DNA of 64,000 nucleotides, from NCBI GenBank assembly GCA_900112995.1, contig FONU01000004.1, forward strand, positions 1-64,000, read 5' to 3'. Under the pieces are notes generated by a model that saw only the letters and a program-made list of their open reading frames with translations, was not told the origin of the DNA and made no database searches. This document shows positions 18,097-27,663 of the stretch, piece after piece. The stretch is from [Lactobacillus] rogosae. Lineage in GTDB: Bacteria > Bacillota > Clostridia > Lachnospirales > Lachnospiraceae. Numbering within the stretch: the stretch's first letter is position 1; each line of letters starts with the position of its first letter. Position numbers and translations under genes: made by a program.

Positions 18097-18888
18097 TTAG
18101 AATTCTTCTGCAAAACCTCTCTGAAGCTTCTTAAACAGAACTTCTCCGACAACTATAAATACAATACCTATTATTAATGCAAGAGCCAGCGAACCAAGTT
18201 CTGGAACTTGTCCATAATAAATAATCTGTCTGTATATTTTAATAATAGGTGTCATAGGATTTAAGTTAAATATTAAAATAAGCCAGTCACCAGCACCAGA
18301 ATTCTCTACCATATCAACGCCATACATTACCGGTGTCATATACTGGAGTGCCATAACAAATATTCCAAGAATATACTGTAAATCCCTGAGATATACTGTA
18401 AGTGATGATACTATAAGTGCAATACCAAGACATAGTACATACTCTACAACCATAACAACAGGAAGACATAATAATGCAAGTGGATTAATACCTCTTCCTG
18501 ATACAATAACAACTATAAATACAACAACAAATGTAAGTATCATATTAACAAATGCACTTGTAACTGTTGATATTGGAAGAACCTCTCTTGGGAAGTATAT
18601 CTTTTTAACCATATCCTTCTCTTTTAATATACTTGCCGCACCGTCAGTTACACTTGATGAAAAGAACATCCAAGGCACAAGTGCCACGAAAAGGAACAAA
18701 TAATACTGTTCATAGCTTGCCCTCATAATTATTGAGAACACAATTGTATACACGATAAGCTGTAATAAAGGGTTGACGAATGTCCAAAGAAATCCAAGAA
18801 CAGAACCCTTATATCTTCCTCTTAAGTCTTTTCTTACAAGACTTATAATCATTTCCCTATATTCATATAATTCTTTAATATGTTGCAT
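18097..18888 (-). CDS. wzm: Polysaccharide ABC exporter, permease
   Basis: A 263-residue ABC-2 permease with six membrane helices and the family segment YRGSVLGFLWTFVNPLLQL just before the first helix, as in TagG/Wzm/RfbA exporters. It partners the ATPase 48 bases downstream. An upstream ATG at 18921 lacks a ribosome site; GAGGAG nine bases before the ATG at 18888 fixes the start. Presence of this pair means the glycan is finished in the cytoplasm and then exported, rather than by a Wzx/Wzy route. Confidence 0.92.
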   Translation of the reverse strand: MQHIKELYEYREMIISLVRKDLRGRYKGSVLGFLWTFVNPLLQLIVYTIVFSIIMRASYEQYYLFLFVALVPWMFFSSSVTDGAASILKEKDMVKKIYFPREVLPISTVTSAFVNMILTFVVVFIVVIVSGRGINPLALLCLPVVMVVEYVLCLGIALIVSSLTVYLRDLQYILGIFVMALQYMTPVMYGVDMVENSGAGDWLILIFNLNPMTPIIKIYRQIIYYGQVPELGSLALALIIGIVFIVVGEVLFKKLQRGFAEEF

Positions 18889-18968
18889 CAGAAATTTCTC
18901 CTCTATATCTAAATCCTGCATATTATAATAACAATCATTTTCTTTGTCAAACGAATAATTTAAAACCC

Positions 18969-20258
18969 TTAAGACTTTGAATGAATCTGTCTTAAACGCT
19001 CACTCACAATATCCGCTGAACGTTTGTATGCAAGATGTTCTCTGGCATATGCCTGTCCATTAACTACCTTGGTGTTGTAATACTCTTTGTCTTCATAGAG
19101 CCTTACCATATAATCAGCAGCTTCATCAATGTGTGCATCTGCCCACACATTGCCCTTCTTAAATACATCATAGTCCTTATCAAGTTCTATCATATCGTAT
19201 CCAACCATACACGCCGTATGATCATTCATAAACTCTGTATTACCCGACCACGCCGTTGCTATAACCGGTGTTCCAAGATACATAGCCTCCGCCATTACAA
19301 GCCCGAAGCCCTCTGAGCGGTGAAGTGATACATATACATCTACGTCTTTAAGAAGAGAATTAACTTCTGTCTTATTAATCTGTCCACACATAAAGTAAAT
19401 ATTATCTTCTTTATCTACAATAGAGCTTATAATCTTCTCATCGTCTGCTGAAAGCTCTGACTCACTTATCTTAATTACAAGACCTACATCCTTATACTTG
19501 TTCTTAGTTGCTTCATCTTTCAGGAATGCCTGCTTAAATGCTTTAATAGCTGCCAATGGATTCTTTCTTTCCATAACACTTCCACTATTAAACATTATTA
19601 AAAACAGGAACTTGTCTTCTGGAAGATTAAAATGCTTCCTGCCATACTGTGCACTTGCAACAGGTTCTATACAATGTGGAACCGTAACCACAGGCTTGTC
19701 AGTATATTTCTTAAGTGTATTAGTAACAAAATCCGATGGTGTCCACACTTCATCGACAAGCTTAAATGCCGGAAGCCATTCCTCTGGAAATGTCTCTAAT
19801 TCCCACGCCCAGTAACCTATATTATATCTGTAATCCCATACATCTTTGCCAAGGCTTAAATATGCTACCATAAACTCACTTGCATTAACATGTATTATGT
19901 TAACATCATATGGAAGCTGTGTTGTAAGCCTGCTGTCATACATATCATTGGTTCTTGAGCCTCCCGGTGGAACAAAGAAATCCCTTATAACGTGTGGCTC
20001 ATTATTCTCATCAAGCAGACTGCACATAATACGTGCACTCTGTCCTAATCCATTATCCCCCTTTATATTGCCTATTATATTAGCACCTTCCTTGTATCGT
20101 CCCGGTACATACTTTTCTATAGTATCTGCCGACAGCTTTTCTGTTGCATTATTAATAATTCCCGCCTTCAGCTTACTTAGCAGTTTCATCGGAAGCACTT
20201 TTACAAGAACTGGCCTTAACGCTTCACCTGCATTTAAAAATAATTTGGATAACGCCAT
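18969..20258 (-). CDS. GT4-family glycosyltransferase
   Basis: A 429-residue enzyme with an N-terminal extension of about 60 residues before the first strand (GANIIGNIKGDNGLGQSARI). The acceptor half contains YWAWELETFPEEW, a segment typical of the mannosyltransferase-like group seen next to Wzm/Wzt genes. The donor half has FMCGQINKTEVN and the E-x7-E motif EGFGLVMAE. It is the first gene of the minus-strand polysaccharide operon as far as the sequence shows. AGAGG precedes the ATG by six bases. Confidence 0.88.
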   Translation of the reverse strand: MALSKLFLNAGEALRPVLVKVLPMKLLSKLKAGIINNATEKLSADTIEKYVPGRYKEGANIIGNIKGDNGLGQSARIMCSLLDENNEPHVIRDFFVPPGGSRTNDMYDSRLTTQLPYDVNIIHVNASEFMVAYLSLGKDVWDYRYNIGYWAWELETFPEEWLPAFKLVDEVWTPSDFVTNTLKKYTDKPVVTVPHCIEPVASAQYGRKHFNLPEDKFLFLIMFNSGSVMERKNPLAAIKAFKQAFLKDEATKNKYKDVGLVIKISESELSADDEKIISSIVDKEDNIYFMCGQINKTEVNSLLKDVDVYVSLHRSEGFGLVMAEAMYLGTPVIATAWSGNTEFMNDHTACMVGYDMIELDKDYDVFKKGNVWADAHIDEAADYMVRLYEDKEYYNTKVVNGQAYAREHLAYKRSADIVSERLRQIHSKS

Positions 20259-20391
20259 TGTATACCTCTATTCTTCTATAATTTAATAATCTGCCTATCA
20301 TTATACTGTTATAAATAACATTCCCATTATAATAGATATTTAATCGCGTAAATTGCAATAGCTGTATAATTTTACCACATTATTAATATAA

Positions 20392-21636
20392 TTACCATAT
20401 ATCTTTACATATAAATAATCCTGCATCTTTAGTAATCTTAAAAGGCTTCCTTGCAAGCTTATTTCTTATAAATGCTTTAAAATCGGAATATCTGTCAAGA
20501 AGATACTGGTTCTGGTTGCCGTGGCAGGAAAGAATATATTCAATAAGCGGCTCTGCTTTATCAACTAACAGGTGATCATTATATTTTCTGACATCTACAT
20601 TATTAAAATGCTTAATCAATATATCCTCTCCATTATCCAGCCCGAATTTATCATACAGATTATCCGCAGCAAGAACAATTCTTTTATCAAACTCTGTTAC
20701 AAGATCACTAATCTCTTTCATGTGCGAAGCCCCATAAGTTGCACATATAAATACTCCACCCGGTTTTAACACTCTTTTGACTTCTTTTAGAACGCTTTCT
20801 ATATTATCACAGTAAAATAATACATGATTAGCAAGAACTATATCGAAATAATTATTCCTATAAGGAATATCCGCACAGTCAAATGTATTAAACTTAAATG
20901 ATACAGACTGTCCTGTCTTATGTGCAGTACTATCCGCCCCATTCTCGTTAGCATATTCCGCTTCTATATTTCTTCTTGCATCATTCACCATACCATCGGA
21001 TATATCGCTTAAGAACACCTGTAGCCCTGAAAGTTCTCTTACATTATTCTTATTATCAACCCACAGTCTTCCATCACCACAGCCTATCTCCAGAATACGC
21101 TGTCCGGTCTGTATATTGCTCTGTTCATATATCCAGTTAAACCAACCCTGCTTATTAACTGAATATTCTGCATGAAGATTAATTCTTGCGGTTATATTTC
21201 CAGCATTAAGATACTGTGTCTTTAAAGTGCTTTCCATATTAGTAAGGTGGATAAGCGAAAGCATATTGCTCCAATCTACTGATTTGTTATTTTTAAATGT
21301 ATCTATCGTGTCTTCAATCGCATTCTTTACAAGCTCCATCTGTGCTATTTTGTCCTGAATAAGCTTAAACTGCAAATTAAGCGAATTAAGAAGGATGTTA
21401 TAATCTGAATCACCGATAGTCATATTTCTTATATCCTCAAGCGAAAACCCAAGATACTTAAACAACAGTATCTGCTGCAGCCTCGTAAAATCTGAATCCG
21501 TATAAAACCTTACTCCGTCCTCTGTAAGAAGTGACGGCTTTAAAATATTCTGTTTATCATAATATCTTATAGTTCTTACTGTGACATTTGCTTTCTTGGC
21601 AAACTCACCAGAAGAATAATAACCTTCTTTATGCAT
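20392..21636 (-). CDS. MerR regulator fused to a SAM-dependent methyltransferase
   Basis: A 414-residue two-part protein. Residues 5-75 are a MerR winged helix (YYSSGEFAKKANVTVRTIRY, then YLGFSLEDIRNM), followed by the dimerisation coil to about residue 125. Residues 180-330 form a class I methyltransferase fold with the SAM loop ILEIGCGDGRLW, acidic strand-2 end in VFLSDIS, and NHVLFYC after strand 4. The fusion suggests that ligand sensing and methyl transfer are combined, for example a small molecule that is both inducer and substrate. Target and substrate are unknown. It is divergent from rfbA across a 354-base gap holding repeats. Confidence 0.85.
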   Translation of the reverse strand: MHKEGYYSSGEFAKKANVTVRTIRYYDKQNILKPSLLTEDGVRFYTDSDFTRLQQILLFKYLGFSLEDIRNMTIGDSDYNILLNSLNLQFKLIQDKIAQMELVKNAIEDTIDTFKNNKSVDWSNMLSLIHLTNMESTLKTQYLNAGNITARINLHAEYSVNKQGWFNWIYEQSNIQTGQRILEIGCGDGRLWVDNKNNVRELSGLQVFLSDISDGMVNDARRNIEAEYANENGADSTAHKTGQSVSFKFNTFDCADIPYRNNYFDIVLANHVLFYCDNIESVLKEVKRVLKPGGVFICATYGASHMKEISDLVTEFDKRIVLAADNLYDKFGLDNGEDILIKHFNNVDVRKYNDHLLVDKAEPLIEYILSCHGNQNQYLLDRYSDFKAFIRNKLARKPFKITKDAGLFICKDIW

Positions 21637-21990
21637 AACTTCCTCTTTTCTTTATGGTATATTTTACTGTAATCATACCTGAAATTCTGTTTAAAAACTT
21701 ATTGCAAATCCTATTTGAAAGCTTATTTGAAATTATATTTTAAGGACTATTAAAATCCTATTTGAAGATCTGTTTGAAACCATAAAAATCATAAATAATG
21801 ATAAAATTTCTTCTTGTATCGCAAAAAATACTTGAAGATAACGTTACGTCACCTTTTATTATATATATATCAAAACAAAAAGCAAATATCAATTTACTAA
21901 AAAACTATAATCTGCTTAGTAAGCACTAATCTGCTAAACAGGTATTAATTTATTTAAAACACACTATTTATTAAGAAAAGAGGAATGACT
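21637..21990. promoter_or_regulatory. Divergent intergenic region between MerR-methyltransferase and rfbA
   Basis: No gene is visible in these 354 bases. It is very AT-rich and must hold the start signals for both flanking genes. The most structured part is the pair of 23-base direct repeats listed separately. Nearer rfbA there is a second, weaker repetition of TAATCTGCT (two copies within 21930-21960). I could not assign a convincing -35/-10 pair for either gene. Confidence 0.5.
21710..21779. repeat. Paired 23-base direct repeats, candidate operator
   Basis: Repeat A (21710-21732) and repeat B (21757-21779) agree at 18 of 23 bases, starts 47 bases apart. Both read CCTATTTGAA, six variable bases, then TTTGAAA, so each has two TTTGAA units 13 bases apart. 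They lie 74-143 bases upstream of the MerR-methyltransferase start. Confidence 0.5.
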
Positions 21991-22890
21991 ATGAAAGGTA
22001 TTATTCTCGCTGGTGGTTCTGGCACACGCCTTTATCCACTCACAATGGTAACAAGTAAACAGCTTCTTCCTATATACGATAAGCCTATGATATATTATCC
22101 TATGTCAGTTCTTATGACTGCTGGAATTCGTGATATTCTTATAATATCTACTCGACAGGATACACCTAGATTCAAAGAGCTTCTCGGTGACGGAAGCCAG
22201 TTCGGTGTTAATCTTTCTTATGCTGTACAGCCATCACCTGACGGACTTGCACAGGCTTTCATTATCGGTGAGGAATTTATCGGCGATGACACTGTTGCTA
22301 TGGTTCTTGGCGATAACATATTCGCTGGCAACGGACTTAAGGAACGTCTTAAAAATGCTGTTAAAAACGCTGAAGAAGGCATAGGTGCTACAGTATTTGG
22401 TTACTACGTTGATGACCCTGAAAGATTTGGTATTGTAGAATTTAACGAAGCCGGCAAGGCTATATCTATAGAAGAAAAGCCAGCTAAGCCTAAGAGCAAT
22501 TACTGTGTAACAGGTCTTTACTTCTATGATAACAAGGTTGTAGAGTATGCGAAGAATTTAAAGCCATCTGCAAGAGGTGAGCTTGAAATAACAGACCTTA
22601 ACCGTATATATCTTGAGAACAACAACCTCAATGTAGAACTTTTAGGTCAGGGCTTTACCTGGCTTGACACTGGTACTCACGAAAGCCTTGTTGAAGCTAC
22701 TAACTTCGTTAAGACAATTGAAACACATCAGCACCGTAAAATAGCCTGCCTTGAAGAGATAGCTTATCTTAACGGCTGGATAACTAAAGAGGACGTACTT
22801 AAGACTTATGAAGTCTTAAAGAAAAACCAGTACGGACAGTATTTAAAAGATGTGCTTGACGGCAAATATATTGACGTACTTCATAGCTAG
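21991..22890 (+). CDS. rfbA: Glucose-1-phosphate thymidylyltransferase
   Basis: A 299-residue enzyme that joins dTTP and glucose-1-phosphate to dTDP-glucose, the first step of dTDP-L-rhamnose synthesis. It shows [13 protein letters not shown] at the N-terminus, SIEEKP in the middle, and [11 protein letters not shown] and [11 protein letters not shown] towards the end, all standard for RmlA. An ATG at 21985 is only two bases from AGAGG; the ATG at 21991 has seven-base spacing and is chosen. It is followed at 77 bases by rfbB. Confidence 0.96.
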   Translation: MKGIILAGGSGTRLYPLTMVTSKQLLPIYDKPMIYYPMSVLMTAGIRDILIISTRQDTPRFKELLGDGSQFGVNLSYAVQPSPDGLAQAFIIGEEFIGDDTVAMVLGDNIFAGNGLKERLKNAVKNAEEGIGATVFGYYVDDPERFGIVEFNEAGKAISIEEKPAKPKSNYCVTGLYFYDNKVVEYAKNLKPSARGELEITDLNRIYLENNNLNVELLGQGFTWLDTGTHESLVEATNFVKTIETHQHRKIACLEEIAYLNGWITKEDVLKTYEVLKKNQYGQYLKDVLDGKYIDVLHS

Positions 22891-22967
22891 AATATATTAT
22901 CATTTGGTGTGTAGCGCACACTGCACCATTTTAATTATTAATATGTGCACAGAAACGAGGATTATAT

Positions 22968-23987
22968 ATGAATATTATTGTTACCGGCGGTGCCGGATTT
23001 ATCGGAAGCAACTTCATTTTCCATATGTTAAGGAAATATCCAGATTACAGAATTATCTGTCTTGACTGCCTTACATATGCGGGCAATCTCTCAACACTTG
23101 CTCCTGTAATGGATAATCCTAACTTCAGATTTGTTAAGGAAAGTATCACTGACAGAGAAGCTGTATACAAGCTTTTTGAAGAAGAACACCCAGATATGGT
23201 TGTAAACTTTGCCGCCGAGTCACACGTTGACCGTTCTATCGAGAACCCGGAAGTATTCCTTGACACTAACATCAAAGGTACTGCTGTTCTTATGGATGCG
23301 TGCAGAAAGTACGGAATTAAGCGTTATCATCAGGTATCTACTGATGAAGTATACGGTGACCTTCCACTTGACAGACCTGACCTTTTCTTCACAGAGGAAA
23401 CACCTATACATACATCAAGTCCATACAGCTCATCAAAGGCTGGTGCTGACCTTTTAGTATTAGCTTACCACAGAACTTATGGACTTCCTGTAACTATAAG
23501 CAGATGTTCTAACAACTACGGACCATACCATTTCCCAGAAAAGCTTATTCCTCTTATGATTGCCAATGCTCTTAATGATAAACCACTTCCTGTATATGGT
23601 GAAGGTCTTAATGTCCGTGACTGGCTTTATGTTGAAGACCACTGCAAGGCTATTGACCTTATCATTCACAAAGGACGTGTCGGTGAAGTATACAATGTCG
23701 GTGGACATAATGAAAAGAGAAATATTGACATCGTTAAGCTTATCTGTAAAGAACTTGGCAAGCCTGAATCACTTATCGTTCACGTTGGCGACCGTAAGGG
23801 ACACGATATGCGTTATGCTATCGACCCTACTAAAATCCACAACGAACTTGGCTGGTTACCAGAAACTAAGTTTGAAGACGGCATAAAGAAGACAATCCAG
23901 TGGTATCTTGACAACAAGGAATGGTGGGAAACTATCATCTCAGGCGAATACCAGAACTACTATGAGAAAATGTATTCTAACCGATAA
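22968..23987 (+). CDS. rfbB: dTDP-glucose 4,6-dehydratase
   Basis: A 339-residue short-chain dehydrogenase fold enzyme that converts dTDP-glucose to dTDP-4-keto-6-deoxyglucose. The NAD loop GGAGFIGSNF is at residues 7-16, the active-site TDEVYGDL follows VST, and the Tyr/Lys pair is in YSSSKAGADLL. Length is normal for RmlB. GAGG lies seven bases before the ATG. A strong hairpin with a T run follows, so part of the transcripts may stop before rfbC. Confidence 0.96.
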   Translation: MNIIVTGGAGFIGSNFIFHMLRKYPDYRIICLDCLTYAGNLSTLAPVMDNPNFRFVKESITDREAVYKLFEEEHPDMVVNFAAESHVDRSIENPEVFLDTNIKGTAVLMDACRKYGIKRYHQVSTDEVYGDLPLDRPDLFFTEETPIHTSSPYSSSKAGADLLVLAYHRTYGLPVTISRCSNNYGPYHFPEKLIPLMIANALNDKPLPVYGEGLNVRDWLYVEDHCKAIDLIIHKGRVGEVYNVGGHNEKRNIDIVKLICKELGKPESLIVHVGDRKGHDMRYAIDPTKIHNELGWLPETKFEDGIKKTIQWYLDNKEWWETIISGEYQNYYEKMYSNR

Positions 23988-24005
23988 TTAATATATTTTT
24001 ATATA

Positions 24006-24048
24006 CCACCTGACAATTTATTTTTATCTGTCAGGTGGCAGTATTTTT
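24006..24048 (+). terminator. Hairpin with T-run between rfbB and rfbC
   Basis: Ten-base perfect arms CCACCTGACA (24006-24015) and TGTCAGGTGG (24029-24038) with a 13-base loop, followed by CAGTATTTTT. It is shaped like an intrinsic terminator and would lower rfbC expression relative to rfbB unless read through. Confidence 0.65.
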
Positions 24049-24074
24049 AGATTAATCAAAGAAAGGTAATAACT

Positions 24075-24680
24075 ATGGGACAGATTAAAGTAACTCCTTG
24101 CGATATTGAAGGACTTTATATAATAGAACCTACTGTTCACGGCGATAACCGCGGATATTTTATGGAAACTTACAATCAGAATGATATGCACGAAGCCGGT
24201 CTTGATATGGTATTTGTTCAGGATAACCAGTCACGCTCTGTTAAGGGTGTTCTTCGTGGCTTACACTTCCAGAAAGAATTTCCTCAGGGAAAGCTTGTAC
24301 GTGTAATCAAAGGAAGCGTATTTGATGTTGCTGTTGACCTTCGTGCAGGTTCTAAGACATACGGCAAATGGTTTGGCGTAGAACTTACAGAAGAGAACAA
24401 GAAGCAGTTCTATATAAGCGAAGGCTTTGCACACGGCTTCCTCGTATTAAGTGACGAAGCTGAGTTCTGCTACAAAGTAACTGACTTCTATCATCCTGGT
24501 GATGAGGGCGGTCTTGCGTGGAACGACCCAAGCATTGGCATTGAATGGCCACAGGTTACAGGCAAATATCCAGGCAGTGCTGACCCATCTGGATACAAGC
24601 TTGAAGACGGAACCCCACTTAATTTCAGCGAGAAAGATACCAAGTGGGAGACACTTGAGAATACATTCAAGTTCAAATAA
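24075..24680 (+). CDS. rfbC: dTDP-4-dehydrorhamnose 3,5-epimerase
   Basis: A 201-residue cupin-fold epimerase, third enzyme of dTDP-L-rhamnose synthesis. The catalytic His is in RGLHFQ (His64) and the expected catalytic Tyr in TDFYHPGDEGG (about residue 139), with KLVRVIKGSVFDVAVDLR between them. Length is slightly above the usual 180-190. The last enzyme, RfbD, is not encoded next to it or elsewhere in the window. The start is supported by AAAGG eight bases upstream. Confidence 0.95.
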   Translation: MGQIKVTPCDIEGLYIIEPTVHGDNRGYFMETYNQNDMHEAGLDMVFVQDNQSRSVKGVLRGLHFQKEFPQGKLVRVIKGSVFDVAVDLRAGSKTYGKWFGVELTEENKKQFYISEGFAHGFLVLSDEAEFCYKVTDFYHPGDEGGLAWNDPSIGIEWPQVTGKYPGSADPSGYKLEDGTPLNFSEKDTKWETLENTFKFK

Positions 24681-24685
24681 AATAA

Positions 24686-24727
24686 AAAATGCGGAAACAC
24701 TCTACTATATCGGTGTTTCCGCATTTT
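24686..24727. terminator. Bidirectional terminator after rfbC
   Basis: Fifteen-base perfect arms AAAATGCGGAAACAC (24686-24700) and the complement (24713-24727) around a 12-base loop. It separates rfbC from the converging glycosidase gene that ends at 24733. Confidence 0.85.
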
Positions 24728-24732
24728 CACTA

Positions 24733-27519
24733 TCAACCCATAAAGCAGTACATTTCACCCTTTTTTAACTGAACTGCAACGCATTTACTTTCATTTTCCT
24801 CACCAATATACGCTTTATTATTAAGCACAACATTAAAGCTTGTATCCCGTAATGCAGTTAAGTCTGCTTTTACATTTCTCTTATCAACATCCCAGCTTAA
24901 ATAATCAACTCTCACACCAGCACGTGTTAAAAGTCCGCTTATATTTCCTGCTGGTATATTACTGCTTAATGCAGGAAGCAGTTCTACCGTGTTCTTATCC
25001 GAATACACTAGCATTTCATTAATAATTCCAGTTATTCCATATAATGTATCTGTGCAGGCGACACCCTTAGCCCTGTTCGTATTATGATCGGTAAATAATG
25101 TTGAATAAAATATATCGCTATGCACAAGCATATTTAATATATTATACACTTCCTCTGAATTCTTAAGCCTTGCCTCAACAAGTGCCTTATGAATCCAGCC
25201 GTGTGATGCCGTGTCATCTTTTCCAGAATTCTCCTTATTACGGTTTAATATTGCCTGCCGGCAGGCATTGGCAAGTTTATTATTATGCTGTGTCTGATAT
25301 GCCGGCCACGCACAATAAAGATGGCTTATATGCCTGTGGGCATTATTTTCCTGATACTCTTTCATAGCCCACTCTCTTATTGCACCACTTTCATCATATT
25401 GATAATCCGGAAGCTCATTATTTAACTTTTCAGCCTTCTTAATTCTTTCCTTGTATCCTTCATTCTGAAGTTCATTTTCCATATCAATATACATAGCTAT
25501 AATATCTTTTGCCGCAGCTATATCCATTGAAGCATTGGCTGTTATTGCACTCTTATAGCCAAGCGGCTTGTTCTCTGGTGAAAATGACGGAATTATAAGA
25601 TACTTCTCACCAGTAAATAAATGTGTCTTACCCTTTTCATATCTTGCATTGCCCTCAATATCTGTGAAGTACTCAGGTGTGCAAAGCTGCTCCCAGAAAT
25701 TATAAGTTTTTTGAAGAAGCGGCATAAGAATATCCTTCTTTACATTAAAGACAGCCTGATTATACTGCTTTATTATCTTTTGATCAGTTGTTGTAATTGA
25801 CACATCACCATAGCAGTCAACCCATTCTGCTATAGGAAGTATCATCCAGCTTGCACCCGTATTCCAATACTGGAACGGATAGTTAATGTCATACTCAACC
25901 ATCATTGCCCTCTGTCCGTCAGTATTGATAGGTGCTAACAGGGCATTTTTCATTCCATATACCTTTTTAGCATTAATCTCCCAGTCTTTAAGCTGTCTTA
26001 ATACGAACCATATATACCCAACGCCAGCTTCATACATATTGCCACTGTTAATTCCCGATACCTGAATATTAACATTAGCATCCATGGTATACGCATTACG
26101 CCACATCAGATTCCACTCTCCAACACCTGGTCCATTAAGCCTTGGTGCTGTATAGCCAGCCCCTGACATAAGCCCATATCTTGCATTATTATATATTCTT
26201 TCAAGAAGCGGAATAAGAATATCTGGAACTTCTTTCTGCTTATCTAGAAGCTCCTCATTAGCTGCCATATTATATATATTGTACCTATCTTCATTATCAG
26301 CTATTGCGCATTTACTATTGTCATCAGCTTTAGAGACATTATCATAATATTTCTTTTCTTTATCATTTTTATTAGATATACAATCAGTATTATCGTATAA
26401 ATATAATGATACCCTGTTATATCTTTCAGCACTTTTAATACTATGTTCTTTGATTGCAGCATCATAGAAAATTTCTTTATTATTAAAAAACGCTTTATCA
26501 GCTGTGCCTAAACTATCATTTACCTTTGCAAAACATTTTCTAATAAGCTCTGTATCAAATATACTGCCACTCTCACATTCTGACTGGAAATCTTCAAGCC
26601 TGCCAAGCTTATCTGTCCAATCAAGATATGTTATAAGAATAATCTTGTCCGATTTATTCAATTGAATAATTGGTACTATATTATCTATACAGGTATATGC
26701 CTTGTCTGATTTATTCAATTCTATCATATTGACTATACCATCTGTAATAAATCTGGTTGCACCTGCAAACCCTCCATTTGCAAGCTCACTTCCCTCAAAT
26801 GAAGGATAATGTGCCACAACACCAACTATATCATCTTTAACAAAACGCGAATACTTCATTCCTCTCTCTGATGTTGCCTGTTTATTCTTATCCATACCAA
26901 ACTTATGCATTGCCTCAAAATCATCAACTGAAATATTAACGATAAAATCCTTCGCTCCTGTAATCTCTGTAATAACAACATCATCAGTCAAGGATGCAAA
27001 AGTTCTTTTAGTTATAGTTCTTCCATCTGCCTTATATTTAACAACAATCTCAGACCTGTTAAAATCTGTATATCGTTCATAATCCGTAATATTTATATCA
27101 TCATTTCGTGTCATATGAGGGTGTTTTGCAGCTTCTGATATTAATGCGTTAGTATCTGTTATATCAGCACTCCTGCATAATTTCACCCTGAGCTGGTGTC
27201 CTGGATGATGACAATACATATTGGTACGTTTTCTGTTGTGTATATCCCAGGTATCGTCCATATTAATAACTGACTGCCTTGCCTCATCCAGCTGTCCTTC
27301 AACCTCTAAAGGCACATATCTTGGCTCTTCTGACGGCATAATATACTCAACATTCTGGAATATAAAGCTGTCATTTAAAGGTGCACACGATGTAATTACA
27401 CCTATGTGGCCATCTGCCGCTGACATACCATCGTGCCACGCAACATCATACATACCATATTCCTCATAGGGTTTAATTTCTTTATATATTTTTGAATATG
27501 ACCAGTTATTATCTCCCAT
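24733..27519 (-). CDS. Glycoside hydrolase, GH95-like (alpha-L-fucosidase/galactosidase type)
   Basis: A 928-residue protein without signal peptide, so likely cytoplasmic. The layout fits GH95: an N-terminal beta-sandwich, a long linker, an (alpha/alpha)6 barrel and a C-terminal beta domain. Recognisable barrel segments are HRHISHLYCAWPAYQ, ASHGWIHKALVEARL, CTDTLYGITGIINEML and VELLPALSSNIPAGNISGLL, which match the GH95 series of conserved blocks. The usual family members release alpha-L-fucose or alpha-L-galactose. The middle section is divergent. The frame opens at 27543 but GAGG precedes the ATG at 27519. It follows the GH43 gene by 144 bases, suggesting joint use of a branched plant glycan. 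Confidence 0.7.
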   Translation of the reverse strand: MGDNNWSYSKIYKEIKPYEEYGMYDVAWHDGMSAADGHIGVITSCAPLNDSFIFQNVEYIMPSEEPRYVPLEVEGQLDEARQSVINMDDTWDIHNRKRTNMYCHHPGHQLRVKLCRSADITDTNALISEAAKHPHMTRNDDINITDYERYTDFNRSEIVVKYKADGRTITKRTFASLTDDVVITEITGAKDFIVNISVDDFEAMHKFGMDKNKQATSERGMKYSRFVKDDIVGVVAHYPSFEGSELANGGFAGATRFITDGIVNMIELNKSDKAYTCIDNIVPIIQLNKSDKIILITYLDWTDKLGRLEDFQSECESGSIFDTELIRKCFAKVNDSLGTADKAFFNNKEIFYDAAIKEHSIKSAERYNRVSLYLYDNTDCISNKNDKEKKYYDNVSKADDNSKCAIADNEDRYNIYNMAANEELLDKQKEVPDILIPLLERIYNNARYGLMSGAGYTAPRLNGPGVGEWNLMWRNAYTMDANVNIQVSGINSGNMYEAGVGYIWFVLRQLKDWEINAKKVYGMKNALLAPINTDGQRAMMVEYDINYPFQYWNTGASWMILPIAEWVDCYGDVSITTTDQKIIKQYNQAVFNVKKDILMPLLQKTYNFWEQLCTPEYFTDIEGNARYEKGKTHLFTGEKYLIIPSFSPENKPLGYKSAITANASMDIAAAKDIIAMYIDMENELQNEGYKERIKKAEKLNNELPDYQYDESGAIREWAMKEYQENNAHRHISHLYCAWPAYQTQHNNKLANACRQAILNRNKENSGKDDTASHGWIHKALVEARLKNSEEVYNILNMLVHSDIFYSTLFTDHNTNRAKGVACTDTLYGITGIINEMLVYSDKNTVELLPALSSNIPAGNISGLLTRAGVRVDYLSWDVDKRNVKADLTALRDTSFNVVLNNKAYIGEENESKCVAVQLKKGEMYCFMG

Positions 27520-27663
27520 AATTACCCTCATTTCTGTATACATTAATCTACAGACATAATTATCCCAGAAGCAAAAGATACTTTTATCACACCCTTATAT
27601 CTGGATTGATACATTGCTACACAATTCACTCAATCCTCCAAAACCTCAGCTCATATAATTATA

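Noticed and set aside
22895-22935. Terminator between rfbA and rfbB
   Set aside because: The hairpin (GGTGTGT...ACACTGCACC) has a bulge and a weak stem and the T run is broken; not strong enough to list.
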